A DNA stretch of 64,000 bases. It comes from Tomocerus qinae (lineage: Eukaryota; Arthropoda; Collembola; Entomobryomorpha; Tomoceridae). A program made the position numbers and the translations under genes. Positions 1-13,146 of this stretch are shown here, piece after piece. The notes beneath the pieces were generated by a model. The model worked only from the letters and a program-made list of their open reading frames with translations, ran no database searches and was not told the DNA's origin. Within the stretch, counting starts at the first letter, position 1; every line of letters begins with the position of its first letter. The stretch spans positions 66,250,884-66,314,883 of the forward strand of contig CM034547.1 of the NCBI GenBank assembly GCA_020055645.1, in the 5' to 3' direction.

Positions 1-314
1 ACCAGTAACAACCACAGTTCTGCGGGTCTCAACTCGTAACATCATTATCTGACTGACAATGATATAACACAATTTATGCATTTCTCCTTATCAAAATAAA
101 GTATTCAATGTGGTTTCAACAGCGCGACAATTGAAAGAGGAGAAAATATTACTACATCAGGAAAAGGAATAAAAACTTCCAAAAATCTTGGCAAATTCTT
201 GTGCTAATAATTAGCCAATAATGTTGCATTTGCATATGGACAGTGATTAATTGTTATAAACTTTATAAAATGTCCGAAAATAAATTAATATTGTAAGAAG
301 TAAATCAGGATTGG

Positions 315-522
315 GTAAGTATTATTTATCATTATATATATTTTATATCCGTTCAACATTCAATATCAAGCATTACATGACCGGCCGGGAACACCCGACA
401 TGTCAGGCCATTTAGGCAGGCAGGCACTAAAATTTAAAGATTCGGCCAAAGTCGTGAAAGTCCCTTTACCCTTGACAGTTAAAAATTTGGAGTTATTTTA
501 ACTTAGAACTTATTTGTTTCAG
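315..522 (+). other. Probable 5'UTR intron of TBCB
   Basis: A strong donor (GTAAGT at 315) and a pyrimidine-rich acceptor ending at 522 lie just upstream of the TBCB start at 613. This suggests a non-coding first exon ending at 314 and a second exon that carries the ATG. It is inferred from splice consensus only. Confidence 0.5.
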
Positions 523-612
523 ACGTCGGAAAATCTAAGAAGATAGTTATAGTTATACTTCAAGTACAACGTTACAACAGGAGTCTACATTTTGCCACCA
601 AAAATAATAATA

Positions 613-1847
613 ATGGGAGAAGAAAAGAAATATTTGTCTTTAACTGTGACGAGCAACTTAAATGAATTTCCGGTTGAACGTCGTTTCCCCGATGACATCA
701 CTGTTGCAAGCCTTAAAGTAAGTTTTACTGATTCACATAATTCACAACGTCCTTCGTCTTTTTGAAAATTTCAATTTTGTATTTATTCTTCAATTAAATT
801 TTATAGGGGAAGCTGGAGCTCCTCACTGGAGCTATGATGTCATCAATGAAGTTAGAATTAAAAAATAAAGACGATGAAGTATTAAAGAAACTCTCCGATG
901 ATACATTAACTCTGGCTCAGTTGGATATTCAAAATGGAATGGTGATACATGTGATTGATTCATCGTCAAATCTTGTTGATGAAGATGTTCCAGATGTTGC
1001 CTTTCAATTGAGTCAAGAAGAATATGAAAAGAAAGAAGGTTTGTCAAGCATTTAAAACTTAAAAAATGGTTTAATAGTTATCTAAAGAAAAATATTGCCT
1101 TTTTAAGCATAAAAAATATATTGACATAATCAAAATCAGTGCAATTAGAAAATACATATATAAATTTATCCAGCAATAACCCAACCTTAACCTAGCGTTG
1201 GAAAGCTTTTAAAAAACAACTTCCAACAATACGCTTAGAGAAAAACTAGAAGACGTTAGACTAATGTTATTTGTAATCATAATAATTTCTACTTTTACAA
1301 TCTTTTGTATTTACTGTTCAATGTGCATAACTTACTTTGTAGTATTACTTTTTATCATATGTCCATGTCAAAACGGAACATCTTTCTAAATAAGATACAG
1401 TATATTGTGTCCTATTTCTGATGTTTACGGGTAACAGTGATATATTTATAATACTTTTAATATCTATCAAAAATGTTTTCAGAATCTATGCGTCAATTTC
1501 TTATGAAAAATAAGTTGGGAAAGTACGATGAAGAGAAAATTCAACGTAAGCAAGAAGATGAAGCAAATGAAGAAAGGTTATCAAATTCCATTAAGGTTGG
1601 GAATCGTTGCGAAGTAAGGACCATAGGGAATCCTACTAGACGTGCGGAGATCAAATTTGTTGGGAAAGTTCACTTCAAAGACGGCATTTGGGTTGGTGTG
1701 CAGTATGATGAGCCTCTTGGTAAAAATGACGGAACAAAAGATAGCAAAAGGTATTTTGAGTGCAAGCCTAAATATGGTGGCTTTGTTCGACCAAGTAACA
1801 TCACTGTTGGCGATTTCCCCGAAATTGACGAATTGGACGAAATTTAA
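613..1847 (+). CDS. TBCB: Tubulin-folding cofactor B (TBCB)
   Basis: Three coding exons, 613-717, 807-1038 and 1483-1847, join in phase (35 codons, then +1 phase) to give 233 aa; the human protein is about 244. Residues 8-90 form the divergent ubiquitin-like domain. Residues about 112-150 are a charged, coiled-coil-like linker (motif SMRQFLMKNKLGKYDEE). Residues about 152-220 are a CAP-Gly domain with the tubulin-tail-binding GKNDG at 192-196. The protein ends in DEI, the acidic C-terminal tripeptide typical of this cofactor. Known role: with TBCE it handles alpha-tubulin during tubulin heterodimer folding and dissociation in the cytosol. The ATG at 613 is chosen because the family N-terminus follows directly and an upstream acceptor fits a 5'UTR intron. 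Nothing looks broken. Confidence 0.95.
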
Positions 1848-2240
1848 GTGAATGAGGCAACTGGAAATATTACTTTTATTTCATTTTCTCACTTCTCTGG
1901 TGGACAAGAGGCTATTTTACTAATATCTATCTTACATGCTCTTATCTATACGTATACGTATTGCGTGCTATTGGAGCTTTGTCCATCTTTATTTTGTTGG
2001 TAAAACGATTCCATTATACTACTTACACTATTTTAATGACGCACACCAGTTTGTATTTGCAATTCAAGACTTGATGCTTAAATAGGTATATATTATAATT
2101 GTATACTCAGTACTCTATATGTAAGCCGTGATAAACGAATTAACTAACTAGACTTATATCTATATTACTACTGTTGTGGTTATCAATCGTGTCATGATGT
2201 AATGCACTAAGTGTATACCAAATTCCAAGAAATAAAATAT
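1848..2240 (+). other. TBCB 3'UTR with polyadenylation signal
   Basis: AT-rich non-coding sequence follows the TBCB stop. An AATAAA at 2231-2236 is the likely polyadenylation signal. A fold-back transposon begins about 15 bp later, so the insertion sits at or just past the transcript end. Confidence 0.6.
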
Positions 2241-2250
2241 TGATGTCTGC

Positions 2251-2456
2251 AAAGTGATTTGAATGTTTCCAGGGCTCCGCCCTCAGGGACAAAGTGACGA
2301 CATGCTCCAGAAAACTGGTTTCCCCCAACCAGTTCTCCGAATCGAAATCGGGGGTAAAGTAGTTGGAAAGAACTGGTTGGGGGAAACCAGTTTTCTGGAG
2401 CATGTCGTCACCTTGCCCCTGAGAGGCGTAGCCATGGGACCAATCAAGGCATCTTG
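2251..2456. mobile_element. Small fold-back element (MULE-type MITE candidate)
   Basis: A perfect 43-bp inverted repeat (2294-2336 against 2369-2411) is separated by 32 bp. Imperfect homology of the arms continues outward to near both ends. The element is flanked by the identical 9-mer GATGTCTGC at 2242-2250 and 2457-2465. Long TIRs plus a 9-bp target duplication are the hallmark of Mutator-like elements. It has no coding capacity, so it is non-autonomous. Confidence 0.8.
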
Positions 2457-2465
2457 GATGTCTGC

Positions 2466-4099
2466 TTAAAACCTTTTAATGTTAGTTAACTTTTAATGAC
2501 AGTCAGCAATATCAAATCGAAGATTAATGACATGTAATGTACGTGGGTATGCAAAAAATAATCAACATTTTATTATTACGCTATGTGCAAGAAGGCTAGC
2601 TTTGAACATGTAAATGTGAAAGACAATAGCACAAAATGTGCCGATGGATAAGATATATGTAAGTCTTGGGAGTAGAAGCAAGAAACTTTGTTTTATTTAT
2701 TTGCTACGATACAATTTACGATACTCCTCGTCTATTTCATAGTGTAGGAGTTAACAATTGGGGCAGCGACCGCCAGCCATTCTACTTCGGTCGACGTCGA
2801 CATTTTTACCTTTTTCTACTCTATGGATTATTAATGTTGCCTACACAATTTGTAGTATGTGTATGAAGAAATGCATGCAATCCTGCTTTGACATTTGACA
2901 GTATTCTTTAGCTCCCTTCCGCGTTTCTCTTTTGTTTGCCTCTTAGGCCTTGTCCATATCCCGGCAACGGTATCGACTGATTCATCGACTACGCTTTTTG
3001 GCGGATGGGGAGTTTTACTTTTACTCTTTTTGGCTTCACGAATTGGGTCTGTTTTTTAACATTGAAATACTAGTGTATGTATATCTACATATCCAGTGTC
3101 GAATGTGCGTCTTTACACGCTTGTGGTGCTTTTACAGCAAAAGTCTAGGCCCCAACCCACAGTCCCATCACACTGGTCATAAATATGCCGAAAATAAAAT
3201 CCGGTCGATTCCATTCTGTGTTCTGTTATGCAGCACAGTCAACTGACGTCTTTCGTGATTTGTGACAGTGATCGGAGATCCTGGATCACCAAAAAAGACC
3301 AATTATTAAGTATCCGTCTCAATATTTTTATACACTATTCTTTTCTTTCTACCTTTTTCTTACGTGACACTATTAATGGATAAACCATAAATCAGCTATC
3401 CGAAAATATTTCTAATAAAAGAAGGAAGCGAAAGCAGAGAAATACATAACACTTCCTTTATTGCACTCAAGTTTGTTTCCTAATAATAGTTATGGTTATA
3501 GTTCTGCCATGCATCTACCAAAAATTCCAAGTTTCGAGACATCCAGGCCTACAAGGTACTGGATACTATACCTAACTTACATTTACTATTAGTCTCCAAC
3601 TTTTCTTTCATTCTTAGGTAAGTAAAAAACAGAATCACATTACATTGAATTGCTTCTCGCTTAAGTTTTTCCTTGGCAGAACATTTTCTGTTGAGGAATT
3701 TCCTTTCGGTAAATTATTTTAATAAAAATGCTGACAACTCAGCATAGTAATAAGAATAGAATAACCTAGTATATAGTGATCATTCACTCAGTCAGATCAA
3801 AATTCTTTATTTCTTTTGCAGTAGTTCAGCATAGCGAAAGTAAATACATGCTAGCTAAACCATATATCAATTACGTCATAATTAATATACATAGACTGCA
3901 TGTATATTTCATACTTTACAATCTCATCTTAAGTAAGCAATAAAAAAGCAATAAACAGCTACCTGTGGTAACTATAAGTAGTAACTGGAAGTGGCACGTA
4001 GGTAGGTCAGGTGTTTGTACTGAGGAATAGAAATAGTAGGTACTGAAAAGCGATTTCCAATAATCAAGTCTCTGGTAAAAGTCTAACAAGACAGCTAGT
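2466..4099. other. Intergenic, no gene recognised
   Basis: No ORF here resembles a known protein. A locally GC-richer patch lies at about 2750-2815. I see no convincing promoter, RNA gene or repeat. Confidence 0.5.
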
Positions 4100-4399
4100 C
4101 GTGTCGTGAAAGGCAGCGAGGAAAGTAAACCAAGTTAGTGCAAATTATTCAGTGGAAAACAGGAAAATACGAAGTTACATTCTGCGAACTCCAACTTCCT
4201 GTCATCGCAATCATAATTAATTCCAAACTTCCAGACAAGTTGAGATATAACTTAAGTGCATTGACAAGCATTTATCACTGGATCCTCCTTATTCACCGTG
4301 TAATTATTTATCTAATTCGACCCGCAGTGTCTACTTGCCAATTGTGGACGATTGCCATGGACAGACGTTGACCCTATTGTCATCCTTGGATTCTGCATA
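4100..4399 (+). other. Possible non-coding 5' exon
   Basis: A comparatively balanced-composition stretch ends in a good splice donor (ATAG then GTAAAAG near 4400) with no matching coding frame. It could be a 5'UTR exon of the ZDHHC gene, whose coding exon begins right after an acceptor at 13146; that would make an intron of about 8.7 kb. This is speculative. Confidence 0.2.
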
Positions 4400-7300
4400 G
4401 GTAAAAGTGATTAGATTTGCTTTGGTGTAACATTATAGGCTACTTTGCAGAAAAACTGGGACGTTTCACTTTTTTTGACATATTTTTTGAACTATCTCAA
4501 CATTGCATAGGAACAACTTCTTTAGCCACACACTTTCAGTTAGAGTTAACGCTAATTAATATAGAGATAATTCATAAACATTAGCGGTAAAATTTGTAAT
4601 TAAATGTGAAAGAATATCTTTTCAATTCCATTCTCTGAAAATCGTGAATATTCATTGGACTTCGGTCATATTTTTTTGCGAATACTTAAAGTAAAGTTTC
4701 TCATACCGGAATACCATGCAAATCAGGCATACAGGTGAAAGTGAAAATATATTTTATTTATTTATTTACAACAGAATGTACAAATACAAACATACCCTTC
4801 TACTCAAAAAAGATAAATACCTGCGGCACATTCGGTAGGATAAAAGATATTATGGCTACACACTACACACACCACACCACTACTGCAGTCTTCTAGTATA
4901 ATATGCATATTCATTGATTTTCCTTGGCTCAACACTTATATAGAGGCTTAAGGTTGAGAATTCTTGAGATCATATAGTGAGCAAAGTAGTACAAATAATT
5001 ATTTATTTACAAATTGTTATCCTTATTAACCTGAACGGTAAATTTCGAAATTTGAAAGTCAATATTACTTAGAAATACCCTTCCCCGTGCCAAATCTTTA
5101 ATATAGTAATATTAAGCAGATGCTTTTGTTCATTCCGTAAAGGTGAACATGTGCATATTGGCTATAGTGGGCTTAATAGGGACGAGTTCTAATTTCTCTT
5201 GCTATAAATATCATTTACTATAGATCTAAAAGGATCTTAGTACTGAGTGTTGGAAACAAGAGTAAAGCAGAAAACAATGGAAAATTACAAGGATTTCAGA
5301 TATTAAATTATTACATTACTAACGTCTATTCTGGGAGCTTAAAGGATTTGATTAGTTTTACACATTACCTATGCGGCAATCCAATCGATTCCATTTCAAT
5401 GATTAGTTTTCTAAATAATCATCTTCATATCTAAGGATAAATTGGTACAAATGGTTTCGCCCATATTAATAAATTTTGTATCATGCGTGAGTTTCATTTC
5501 AATTTGCAAGTCACTTATCATTCTGTTACATAATATATACCTACCTATCAAAGCTATCGTAGGTACACATTATATTTAGACTTTCATTTCATTATCAATT
5601 TTACTGAGTGCCAACAGTAGCCAGCCAGAGTGGCATGTATTTAATTACCTACTGCTTCCAATTATCAACCTTTCAATTGATATTATAATAGCGCTACATA
5701 ATACAAGGACTCTACTCTTTTTGTCAGATCATGGAAAGTGATCCGACCAGACGTGATATTATAATTGCAAGTGCATTACCATGATTGAATGAAAAAGCAA
5801 TACACAAAGTATTTGTATTAGTAGGAGGCAATAATAAAACGTCACAATGATATGCATTTAGGTGCTTAATGCACGCTTTACTTTAGTAGGCATCAGTACG
5901 CATGAAACTTATAATGTCATTTTGAATATAAGTAGAGTACATGATTCAATAGGAATTAAAACATTATATTTGCATTGCATAGAGTTTAGAGATAGTAAAC
6001 AGTATATCTGTTTTCATCAGAATACGGCGATTACGATGAGTTTGAAAAGTGGGGGTACGTAAACAAATTACGTGTCATTTTGAATGTCGAAGAATAATGA
6101 ATTCTGAAATATTTTTGGGAAAATAACTAGCCTATGTTAAGTATCTTGTAACATGTGATGTAGCACATGCATGGTATAAATTATATAGCCACAGCTACAG
6201 CTCATATGACTTTGGGAATCCCATTATGACATCAGTCAATTAATTCATATGCCAATTTGCATTGACACTATTTATTAGCATGAATTTATATATATTTCCA
6301 ACGTGCATCGAAAGATACCCTAGGTACTTGTGTGTTCATTGATAACTAGTAATTATAATAAGTAGGCAGTGCATGCAGTAGGCAAATTAATATTGTGATT
6401 GCAATTAACACAGCCATAGCAGTCAGCTACTTATCAAACCTCCTATAATTAGCCCAGAATTGTTTTCGATAACTTCTCTTTCTGTCAGTTAACAAGTTCA
6501 TTTATTCCACAATTATCACATTTTTCAATAAGTTATCTAATGTGGCCATGGCTGTATGCACGCTGTACATTGTACGTGTAGACGTGTGACTATTGAGTTT
6601 GCATCAGTTCTCCAGTAAAGAACTGTGCACACCTAATAATGCAAAGTTCTGCCCATAAATTGACAAGTTATACGGCTTGCTGTACTCGACTGTAATAAAT
6701 ACTTCAAACGTTGAGGCATTCACATAGCATAACTATTTATAGAGCTGCCGTAGCTGTGCGTGTTGTGTGGCCTGGTAATAATTACAGATAATCAGTGCAT
6801 CTTCTGCTATGTGATCAGTCTAATCCCTAAGAAATAACATCACTGTTAACATTTGCTACTTAATCTTTTTGTATTCGTACCGTCGAGATTTCTGCATACT
6901 AAAGTAGCAGCTAGAGACATGAGATGTGTTAAAAGAGTCTGTAAAAGCACGTCATCTGAACCTAGTAATCATCCATAGTGTATTATTCTTCTAAATGACA
7001 GTGTTAATTTACTGCACGTAAATTGCTTGAGTTAATCATTATCTATTGTGCGTAGCATTGAAAAGAAACATGAATTGAAAAGTCATTTCATTTTGTCATA
7101 GGAGTCTGACTGAGCTATACCAAAAGGAGAGAGACCATCTTCTGAATACAAACTTTCCATCTTAACGGACTGTAAGCAAGTAAGTCTAAACAGCATTATT
7201 AATATTATTATATTTACTTTGAGATATAAGACATAGTAGCAACATTGAAGTTGCAGATAGGAGACCTGAAAAAATGCTAGCCAAACCTTGAAATGCAGAC

Positions 7301-10300
7301 AGATGGAAAAACTGACAGCTTAAAAAATACCTTTTCATTTTCTTAAATGTGCTTATCATTTACAATTAGGGTTTAAATGTGATTTAGTTAATGATGACTG
7401 TTTTGGCGATTGTTGTTGACCTATCAGCGAACTGTGAAATTAAGCTTATCATTACATAGACAGGGATCGTGCCAGTAAAATATCTTTGTGCCAGCCGAGT
7501 TTCTGAAGTACGATAGAAGGTATAATATCAGTATAGAGTAAGTAAAGGACGTACAATTAGTTCCATTTCACATTTGCTATATTCTGGTTGGAATATATTT
7601 TTTGGTAAAACAACTGCTTATATCTCCAAGATTGTAGAACGAATATTACTAAAGAATGGAGCATACAATGAGATATTCTAGGTGAAAATTACAAAATATT
7701 TAGCTTACAATATTAATTGATCTTTGGATCTGGTTAAATTGATGTGAAAGCGAAGTTATGAGTTTAACACATTTTTACACTGAGTACAGTAAATTAACCT
7801 GGTTAAACATTCCATTTTGCATAGTATGTAGCAAGTAGTAACAATAAAACACACGATAACGGAGACATAATGCAATCAGTAATATAATATCTCATGTTTT
7901 GCTTTCAGTACCGCTAATAATAGTTGAATGTACATAATAAGTAACTAAAGAGGTATATGAAGTTAATAAAATGTCAGTTTAGCTTTTATGTGATGAATAC
8001 ATTACTCAATTGTAGTTATATCTACCATTTAGTTATTTAATTTACACGAAGACCAAGGTTGATCATTTAAAGGTCCGTCCAAGGCCTAACGTGTGGTAAT
8101 TTGGTAATAATCATTTAACGAGATTTGTAATCTCTCCAGGCTCCAATCCAAAATGTAAAGAATTCATACTCAATCAACTCGGAGAAAAAAGTAAATGCAT
8201 TACAATATTGATGATACACTTAGTAGAATCGTTTTGCAGCATCAATTTACTGTTGTGTGATCATAGCACTGTTGGTAGTATTGAGAAAACTATAATTTGC
8301 AAGTTGAGGATTCATTGAACACGAGGACTCTATTGTGTAGGATTTAATCCTGTTAATGCGACAATTGATCATTTTACATTTATAATGGTAATCCCTTTGT
8401 CCCATTTGGTTTCAGTGTAACTTGGGACAGTAACTGCATCTCATCTTTCCATTTGCCCATCAGAGTTGATAAAATTCCTCATTTTGTTATCATTTATTTG
8501 CATTGCAGTGGTTAAAAACAAAAGTTTTTGTGAATATTGTGAACAGTTATACCGTATTCCAATTATAGGAAAATCTCCATAAAGATCTACGTAGCAGATT
8601 ATAGCGAATTTAGTCAAATTCAATGTTTTTATCTCCAAATATTTATCAACCATTGGACATAAGGCATAAATTGTTATCATATACTCAATCCTAAAGTTAG
8701 CTTGTTCAAAAATGTACAAATGGAACTATTTATCATCGTTACGTAAATAGGTTTTGTAATTATTCAAGTTTTGAGCTGAATATGTTATTCGCAACTGTTT
8801 TTATTGACTCTAGATTTGATTTAGTAGTTGAAATTTTGTGATATAGGTTATATACGAAGCTGAACCGATAAGCGACACATGGAGAGCTAATGTAGTACGC
8901 GATCTAAATATATGTGAACTATTAACAAATAGGTCGTCTTAAAGTCATATGCAAGTGCTGCGAGTGGAATAATAGTAAGATACTTATTGGCTTAAGGCTC
9001 GATGCTGTTTTTACAACTGCCAAGAACTTGGAGCAGGTATATATGAATAATAAAACGAAAACACAATTGACTTGACATGCTTTACTTAGCCATTTAAGTC
9101 ACTAATCGTAAGTAAAACAATACTAAACAAAACCACGGCAGTTTTTTCTAATGATAGCCTTAACCTTTTCAATGAATTTTATTTGCTGTTTCCGCTAAAT
9201 CAAACTGACCTAACTAATCCTTTGAATTGTTCCATTTTCCACTGTGCTCACGGATTCTTAAAAATGCCGATGTAATAATGATTTCCCCATTTTCCGACTA
9301 GCTATCCATAGAAATCGAAGGAAAAACATTGTTACATAAGTAGTGGTTATATAACTAGACTTCCTCATTCACAGTCAGTTCAACAGACAATAAATGGGCA
9401 TTTCTCGTTAAGACTACTTGATTTATTTTATCGTCTGCTTGTGTGATGGGGCGATATGATTATGATTCTGCTTAGTACCGTATAAACAGCGTGCTCCAAC
9501 TTCATAATCTATCTGTACTGTAAAGAATACCGACAGATTGACTTATCTTCTTTCAAACAGCTCTTTACTGTTTCAGATCAACAAAAATTGGAAAATAGAG
9601 CACTTTTTTTACTGCTTTTTACAAATAATATAATAATTTACAGTACCTAAATACTAATTCTATTAACATTTACAAAATTTATTACAACTCCGATGCGCAG
9701 GATGTTTGAAGGTGCATTTGATTGAAATATCACAAAATGTCTTTGGCATTTAAAGGTCATAAATTAATACTAAACTTAATTATGCTGCAGTAAGGGGGAA
9801 TTAATTAGCAAAGACTGCAGAGAGATTAATATATTGATGAATGATGCAGTGCGAAATGCTATGTCTTTAAATGTCTTTGAATGAGCTTAAGGAAATTGCA
9901 GGACAATGGTGCATAGATTTTTGCAGGAACTTTACATAATATTAGCGACATCCGTTGTAACACGTTTGGTTGAGTCATACTAAAATCATATACACTTTGT
10001 ACTGCCTTGTTACTGTTGTTTTCTATTATTTGAGTTTACTTGATCAAAGTCACAATAAAATAGAATGTTGTTGGTGTTTCTTGTAGATTGTGCTACTCAA
10101 AATGAATTGTTGGAGTGAGGTGGATGTGCTGGAGTGGTCGGTGTTTAATTGTGAGAAAATCTCGGAGAAATGAGCTAATTACTCCGCCTAAAACAAGAAT
10201 CCTTCAACTCCAAGCCAACTTCGTATCGTGATTACTTATTTTACGTACTGGCACTAGAAAATGTTGTAGACGAAGGTGGGAGTGAGTGTGAGTGACTATT

Positions 10301-13061
10301 GCTTGGTGCGTGCAAAAGGTGAACCCGTAGGATCAACCAAGCGATTACTCCTCCAAGTCCAAAGAGCAACTCACTAAAGGATTAATCAAGGTTTCCGATT
10401 TTTCTTTTCTTAATAAATTACAGGTATTCTCTGAATTTTGTCGGAATGATTCATATTTCGAGTTCATTAAGTAGTACCTATAGAGGGTTTGTGATTTTAT
10501 ATCATAAATCATATATGTAGTAAACATTTATTAGTTAACATCACGTATTGATGCCCAATCCCACTCTACTATGTATATTGTGGGCAGACTAGTATGAAGG
10601 GAAGAAATTAGATTCCCTGTGTGAATTCTTACTCATTGTTACAATTTCAGGCACTGCTGGCTATTTTATGTGATTGTAGTTGTCTCATGGTAGTAACAAT
10701 TATGCAAAAAAGTTTAAAACATCCGGCTTATTCTCGCCAGTTTCTTTAGGCATTATGCAATGTATATTAATTATTATACTGAGGCATTACCTTCCTGTCT
10801 GCTAAACTTGTTGACTCATTATATTTTACGTAATAAAATGAATAACGACAGGGAAATATAGTTGAAAAAATATTAAGTAGGGAAACCTACTAAAGATTAA
10901 TGAACTATGCAGTTTTGTGGCATTATTTTTGTTTCCTACTGCAAAATACTTAGCTATAATGATAGGCGAGTGGAGCAAGAACCACTAAAGTAACTTTTAC
11001 CCCAAATGTCCAAGACCTGGTACTTTGGGACATAGAATTAAGCAGCTGTACAGCTGTGCTGTTTTCGCCAGCGAGAATGCTCCCTAATTTCGTCAGCATA
11101 TAGATAGCAGTTAATGGACTACTTAGAGTAGTATTTTGAGAAAAGTAACTGGCAAAAATAAGCTAACCTTCGCCTTGTTTTTTGGTGTATGTCTTGGCCT
11201 GGAATGTCAATGCGAAGGTCTAATTAATATTTTCGTAAACTTTAAATAGTCCAATCAGTCCTCTCTTAGCAACTCCCAACCACTCAATCTAAAATGAAGC
11301 ACTTTGTAGAGAAAGGTATAGATCTTTAGAATATGATATATTATGGCAGTCCATAATTTTAAAGCATTTCTTTTGGTGGAGCACGTTATCGACAATTTAA
11401 TCTATTTCTTGGCAAGAGGGTAATTTGCTACTACTAATATGATATTAGTAGCAATAATATGCAACATGTATATATGAAAACCAACGGCTTGTGGACTAAT
11501 TTGTGTCAAGTACAGACATTATGGTGTACTGGCATTATATATTTACATGTAATTTGGCCTTGTCTGTACATTTTGATGTGGTAAACAGAGACAGGAGATG
11601 TAGACATGCTAATAATTGGATTTTGAAACAATTCTCTATACGTACGCACGTGTAATTATAGGTAGGTATAGTTTACCGAATAAGTGAAGCACAAAGTATT
11701 TCATGCATATTTAAACAATTTGTAGCACTGGCAGCCATAAATGAATTTTCCAACTCAGTGAAATATCGAATAGTCAAATGCTATAGCTAATTTGGGCAGA
11801 AATTCCAAGCAATACTGTTTAGTGGCTTTAGGCATAGTAATGGGTATAGCAATGTATCATTTATATAATTATCTTGAGAGATAAATGCATTTAGCAAACG
11901 TGCAATATTCTTGCGGACTGTTTGTAGTAGACATGCACGTACTAGCTTAGTTGAACTGTAAGAAATTACTTTTAGTCTATCACAAGTTGAGAATTTCACG
12001 GTGTCTGATATTAAAGCAGTGTGCAGATGAGACTGAGTACAATCTAAGTACAATAAAGATGTAGGGACCAGTTTGCAGTTTATTATGATTTTTTTGTGTT
12101 AAGATTAAAGATTGTGTATTTTGTGCTTGCAGACTTAACATTAATGTCGGAAGAGTAATCTACCATATTATTATACCTCTGACAAGTTATAGGAGTATAT
12201 GAATATGTATTTAGGGATAAAAGTTTACGTATTGTAAGTGCAAAGATAACATCACTCACTACCCGTCTGCATATACCTAGGTTTCCTCTCTGCAGTTTGC
12301 TTCTATCCGACTATCAAAGCATTCTGTATGCTTGCACTCACGTATTATACACTTAAGTGTATTACACGTTATTCTGTATCGTCTTATTAATGTAATAGTG
12401 TAGGTAGGTGCATGTAGATAGGGAGGCAATAATAATACCTGTAAAGTAATGTACTGTAATATAAGTTCTAGCATGAGGGGATGGAGACTTTTAAAAGATT
12501 TCGTATGATTGCTGCAGAACCGGTAGAGTAAGTAAACGCAATATTATTTATCAGAAGTAAATGTATTTCAATATAACGCTCTGGTTTGGTCTGCCTGGTA
12601 TCATGCCATGCCATTACACTTCTCATTCTGACAGTTTGTCTGTCAATGAACTCAGGCACTGACGAGAATTCGGGAAAATGTTTTAGTTTATACACTTACT
12701 ACAATTTCTGCCTTCCTCTGCATGTACAACAATCATTCATCTTTGTTCCTTGAAATGACTTTGTGATAGCAGTTGATAAAGTTGCTAAATATACTATAGA
12801 TACAGTTCGTGAAGGTAACGATGTGTTTTTGTTTTTGACAAAGTCAATTGCCTCACCGTTACTGAATTTCATTCCAAAGTTCAAAAGCATTGGATTAGGA
12901 AGTGCGTTCTTATCCATAAAGTGGTGATTTAGTTTTCTCTGCAACATGCACTTTGGTGCAACGTGAAACCATGCAGTAGAGATGTGCCAAAATTAATGCT
13001 CCGTTCACATGCAGGATCACAAAAGGTTATTGCAGCAGATAATTACGAGTTTTAGTATACA
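4400..13061. other. Long AT-rich stretch without recognised genes
   Basis: About 8.6 kb, with only short shadow ORFs and frequent stops in every frame. No conserved protein motif, tRNA-like cloverleaf or clear transposon end was found. It is best explained as intergenic DNA or a long 5' intron of the ZDHHC gene. Confidence 0.5.
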
Positions 13062-13146
13062 ATGAATTCGGAGAGGATTAAAAATGAAAATTTCGCAATT
13101 CATCCTAGAGATTTGTTTAAAAGTGAAAATATTATTTTCTTTTCAG

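Noticed and set aside
2140..2469. Two ORFs on opposite strands that share peptide LQKTGFPQPVL
   Set aside because: The shared peptide is simply the two arms of the fold-back element read on both strands.
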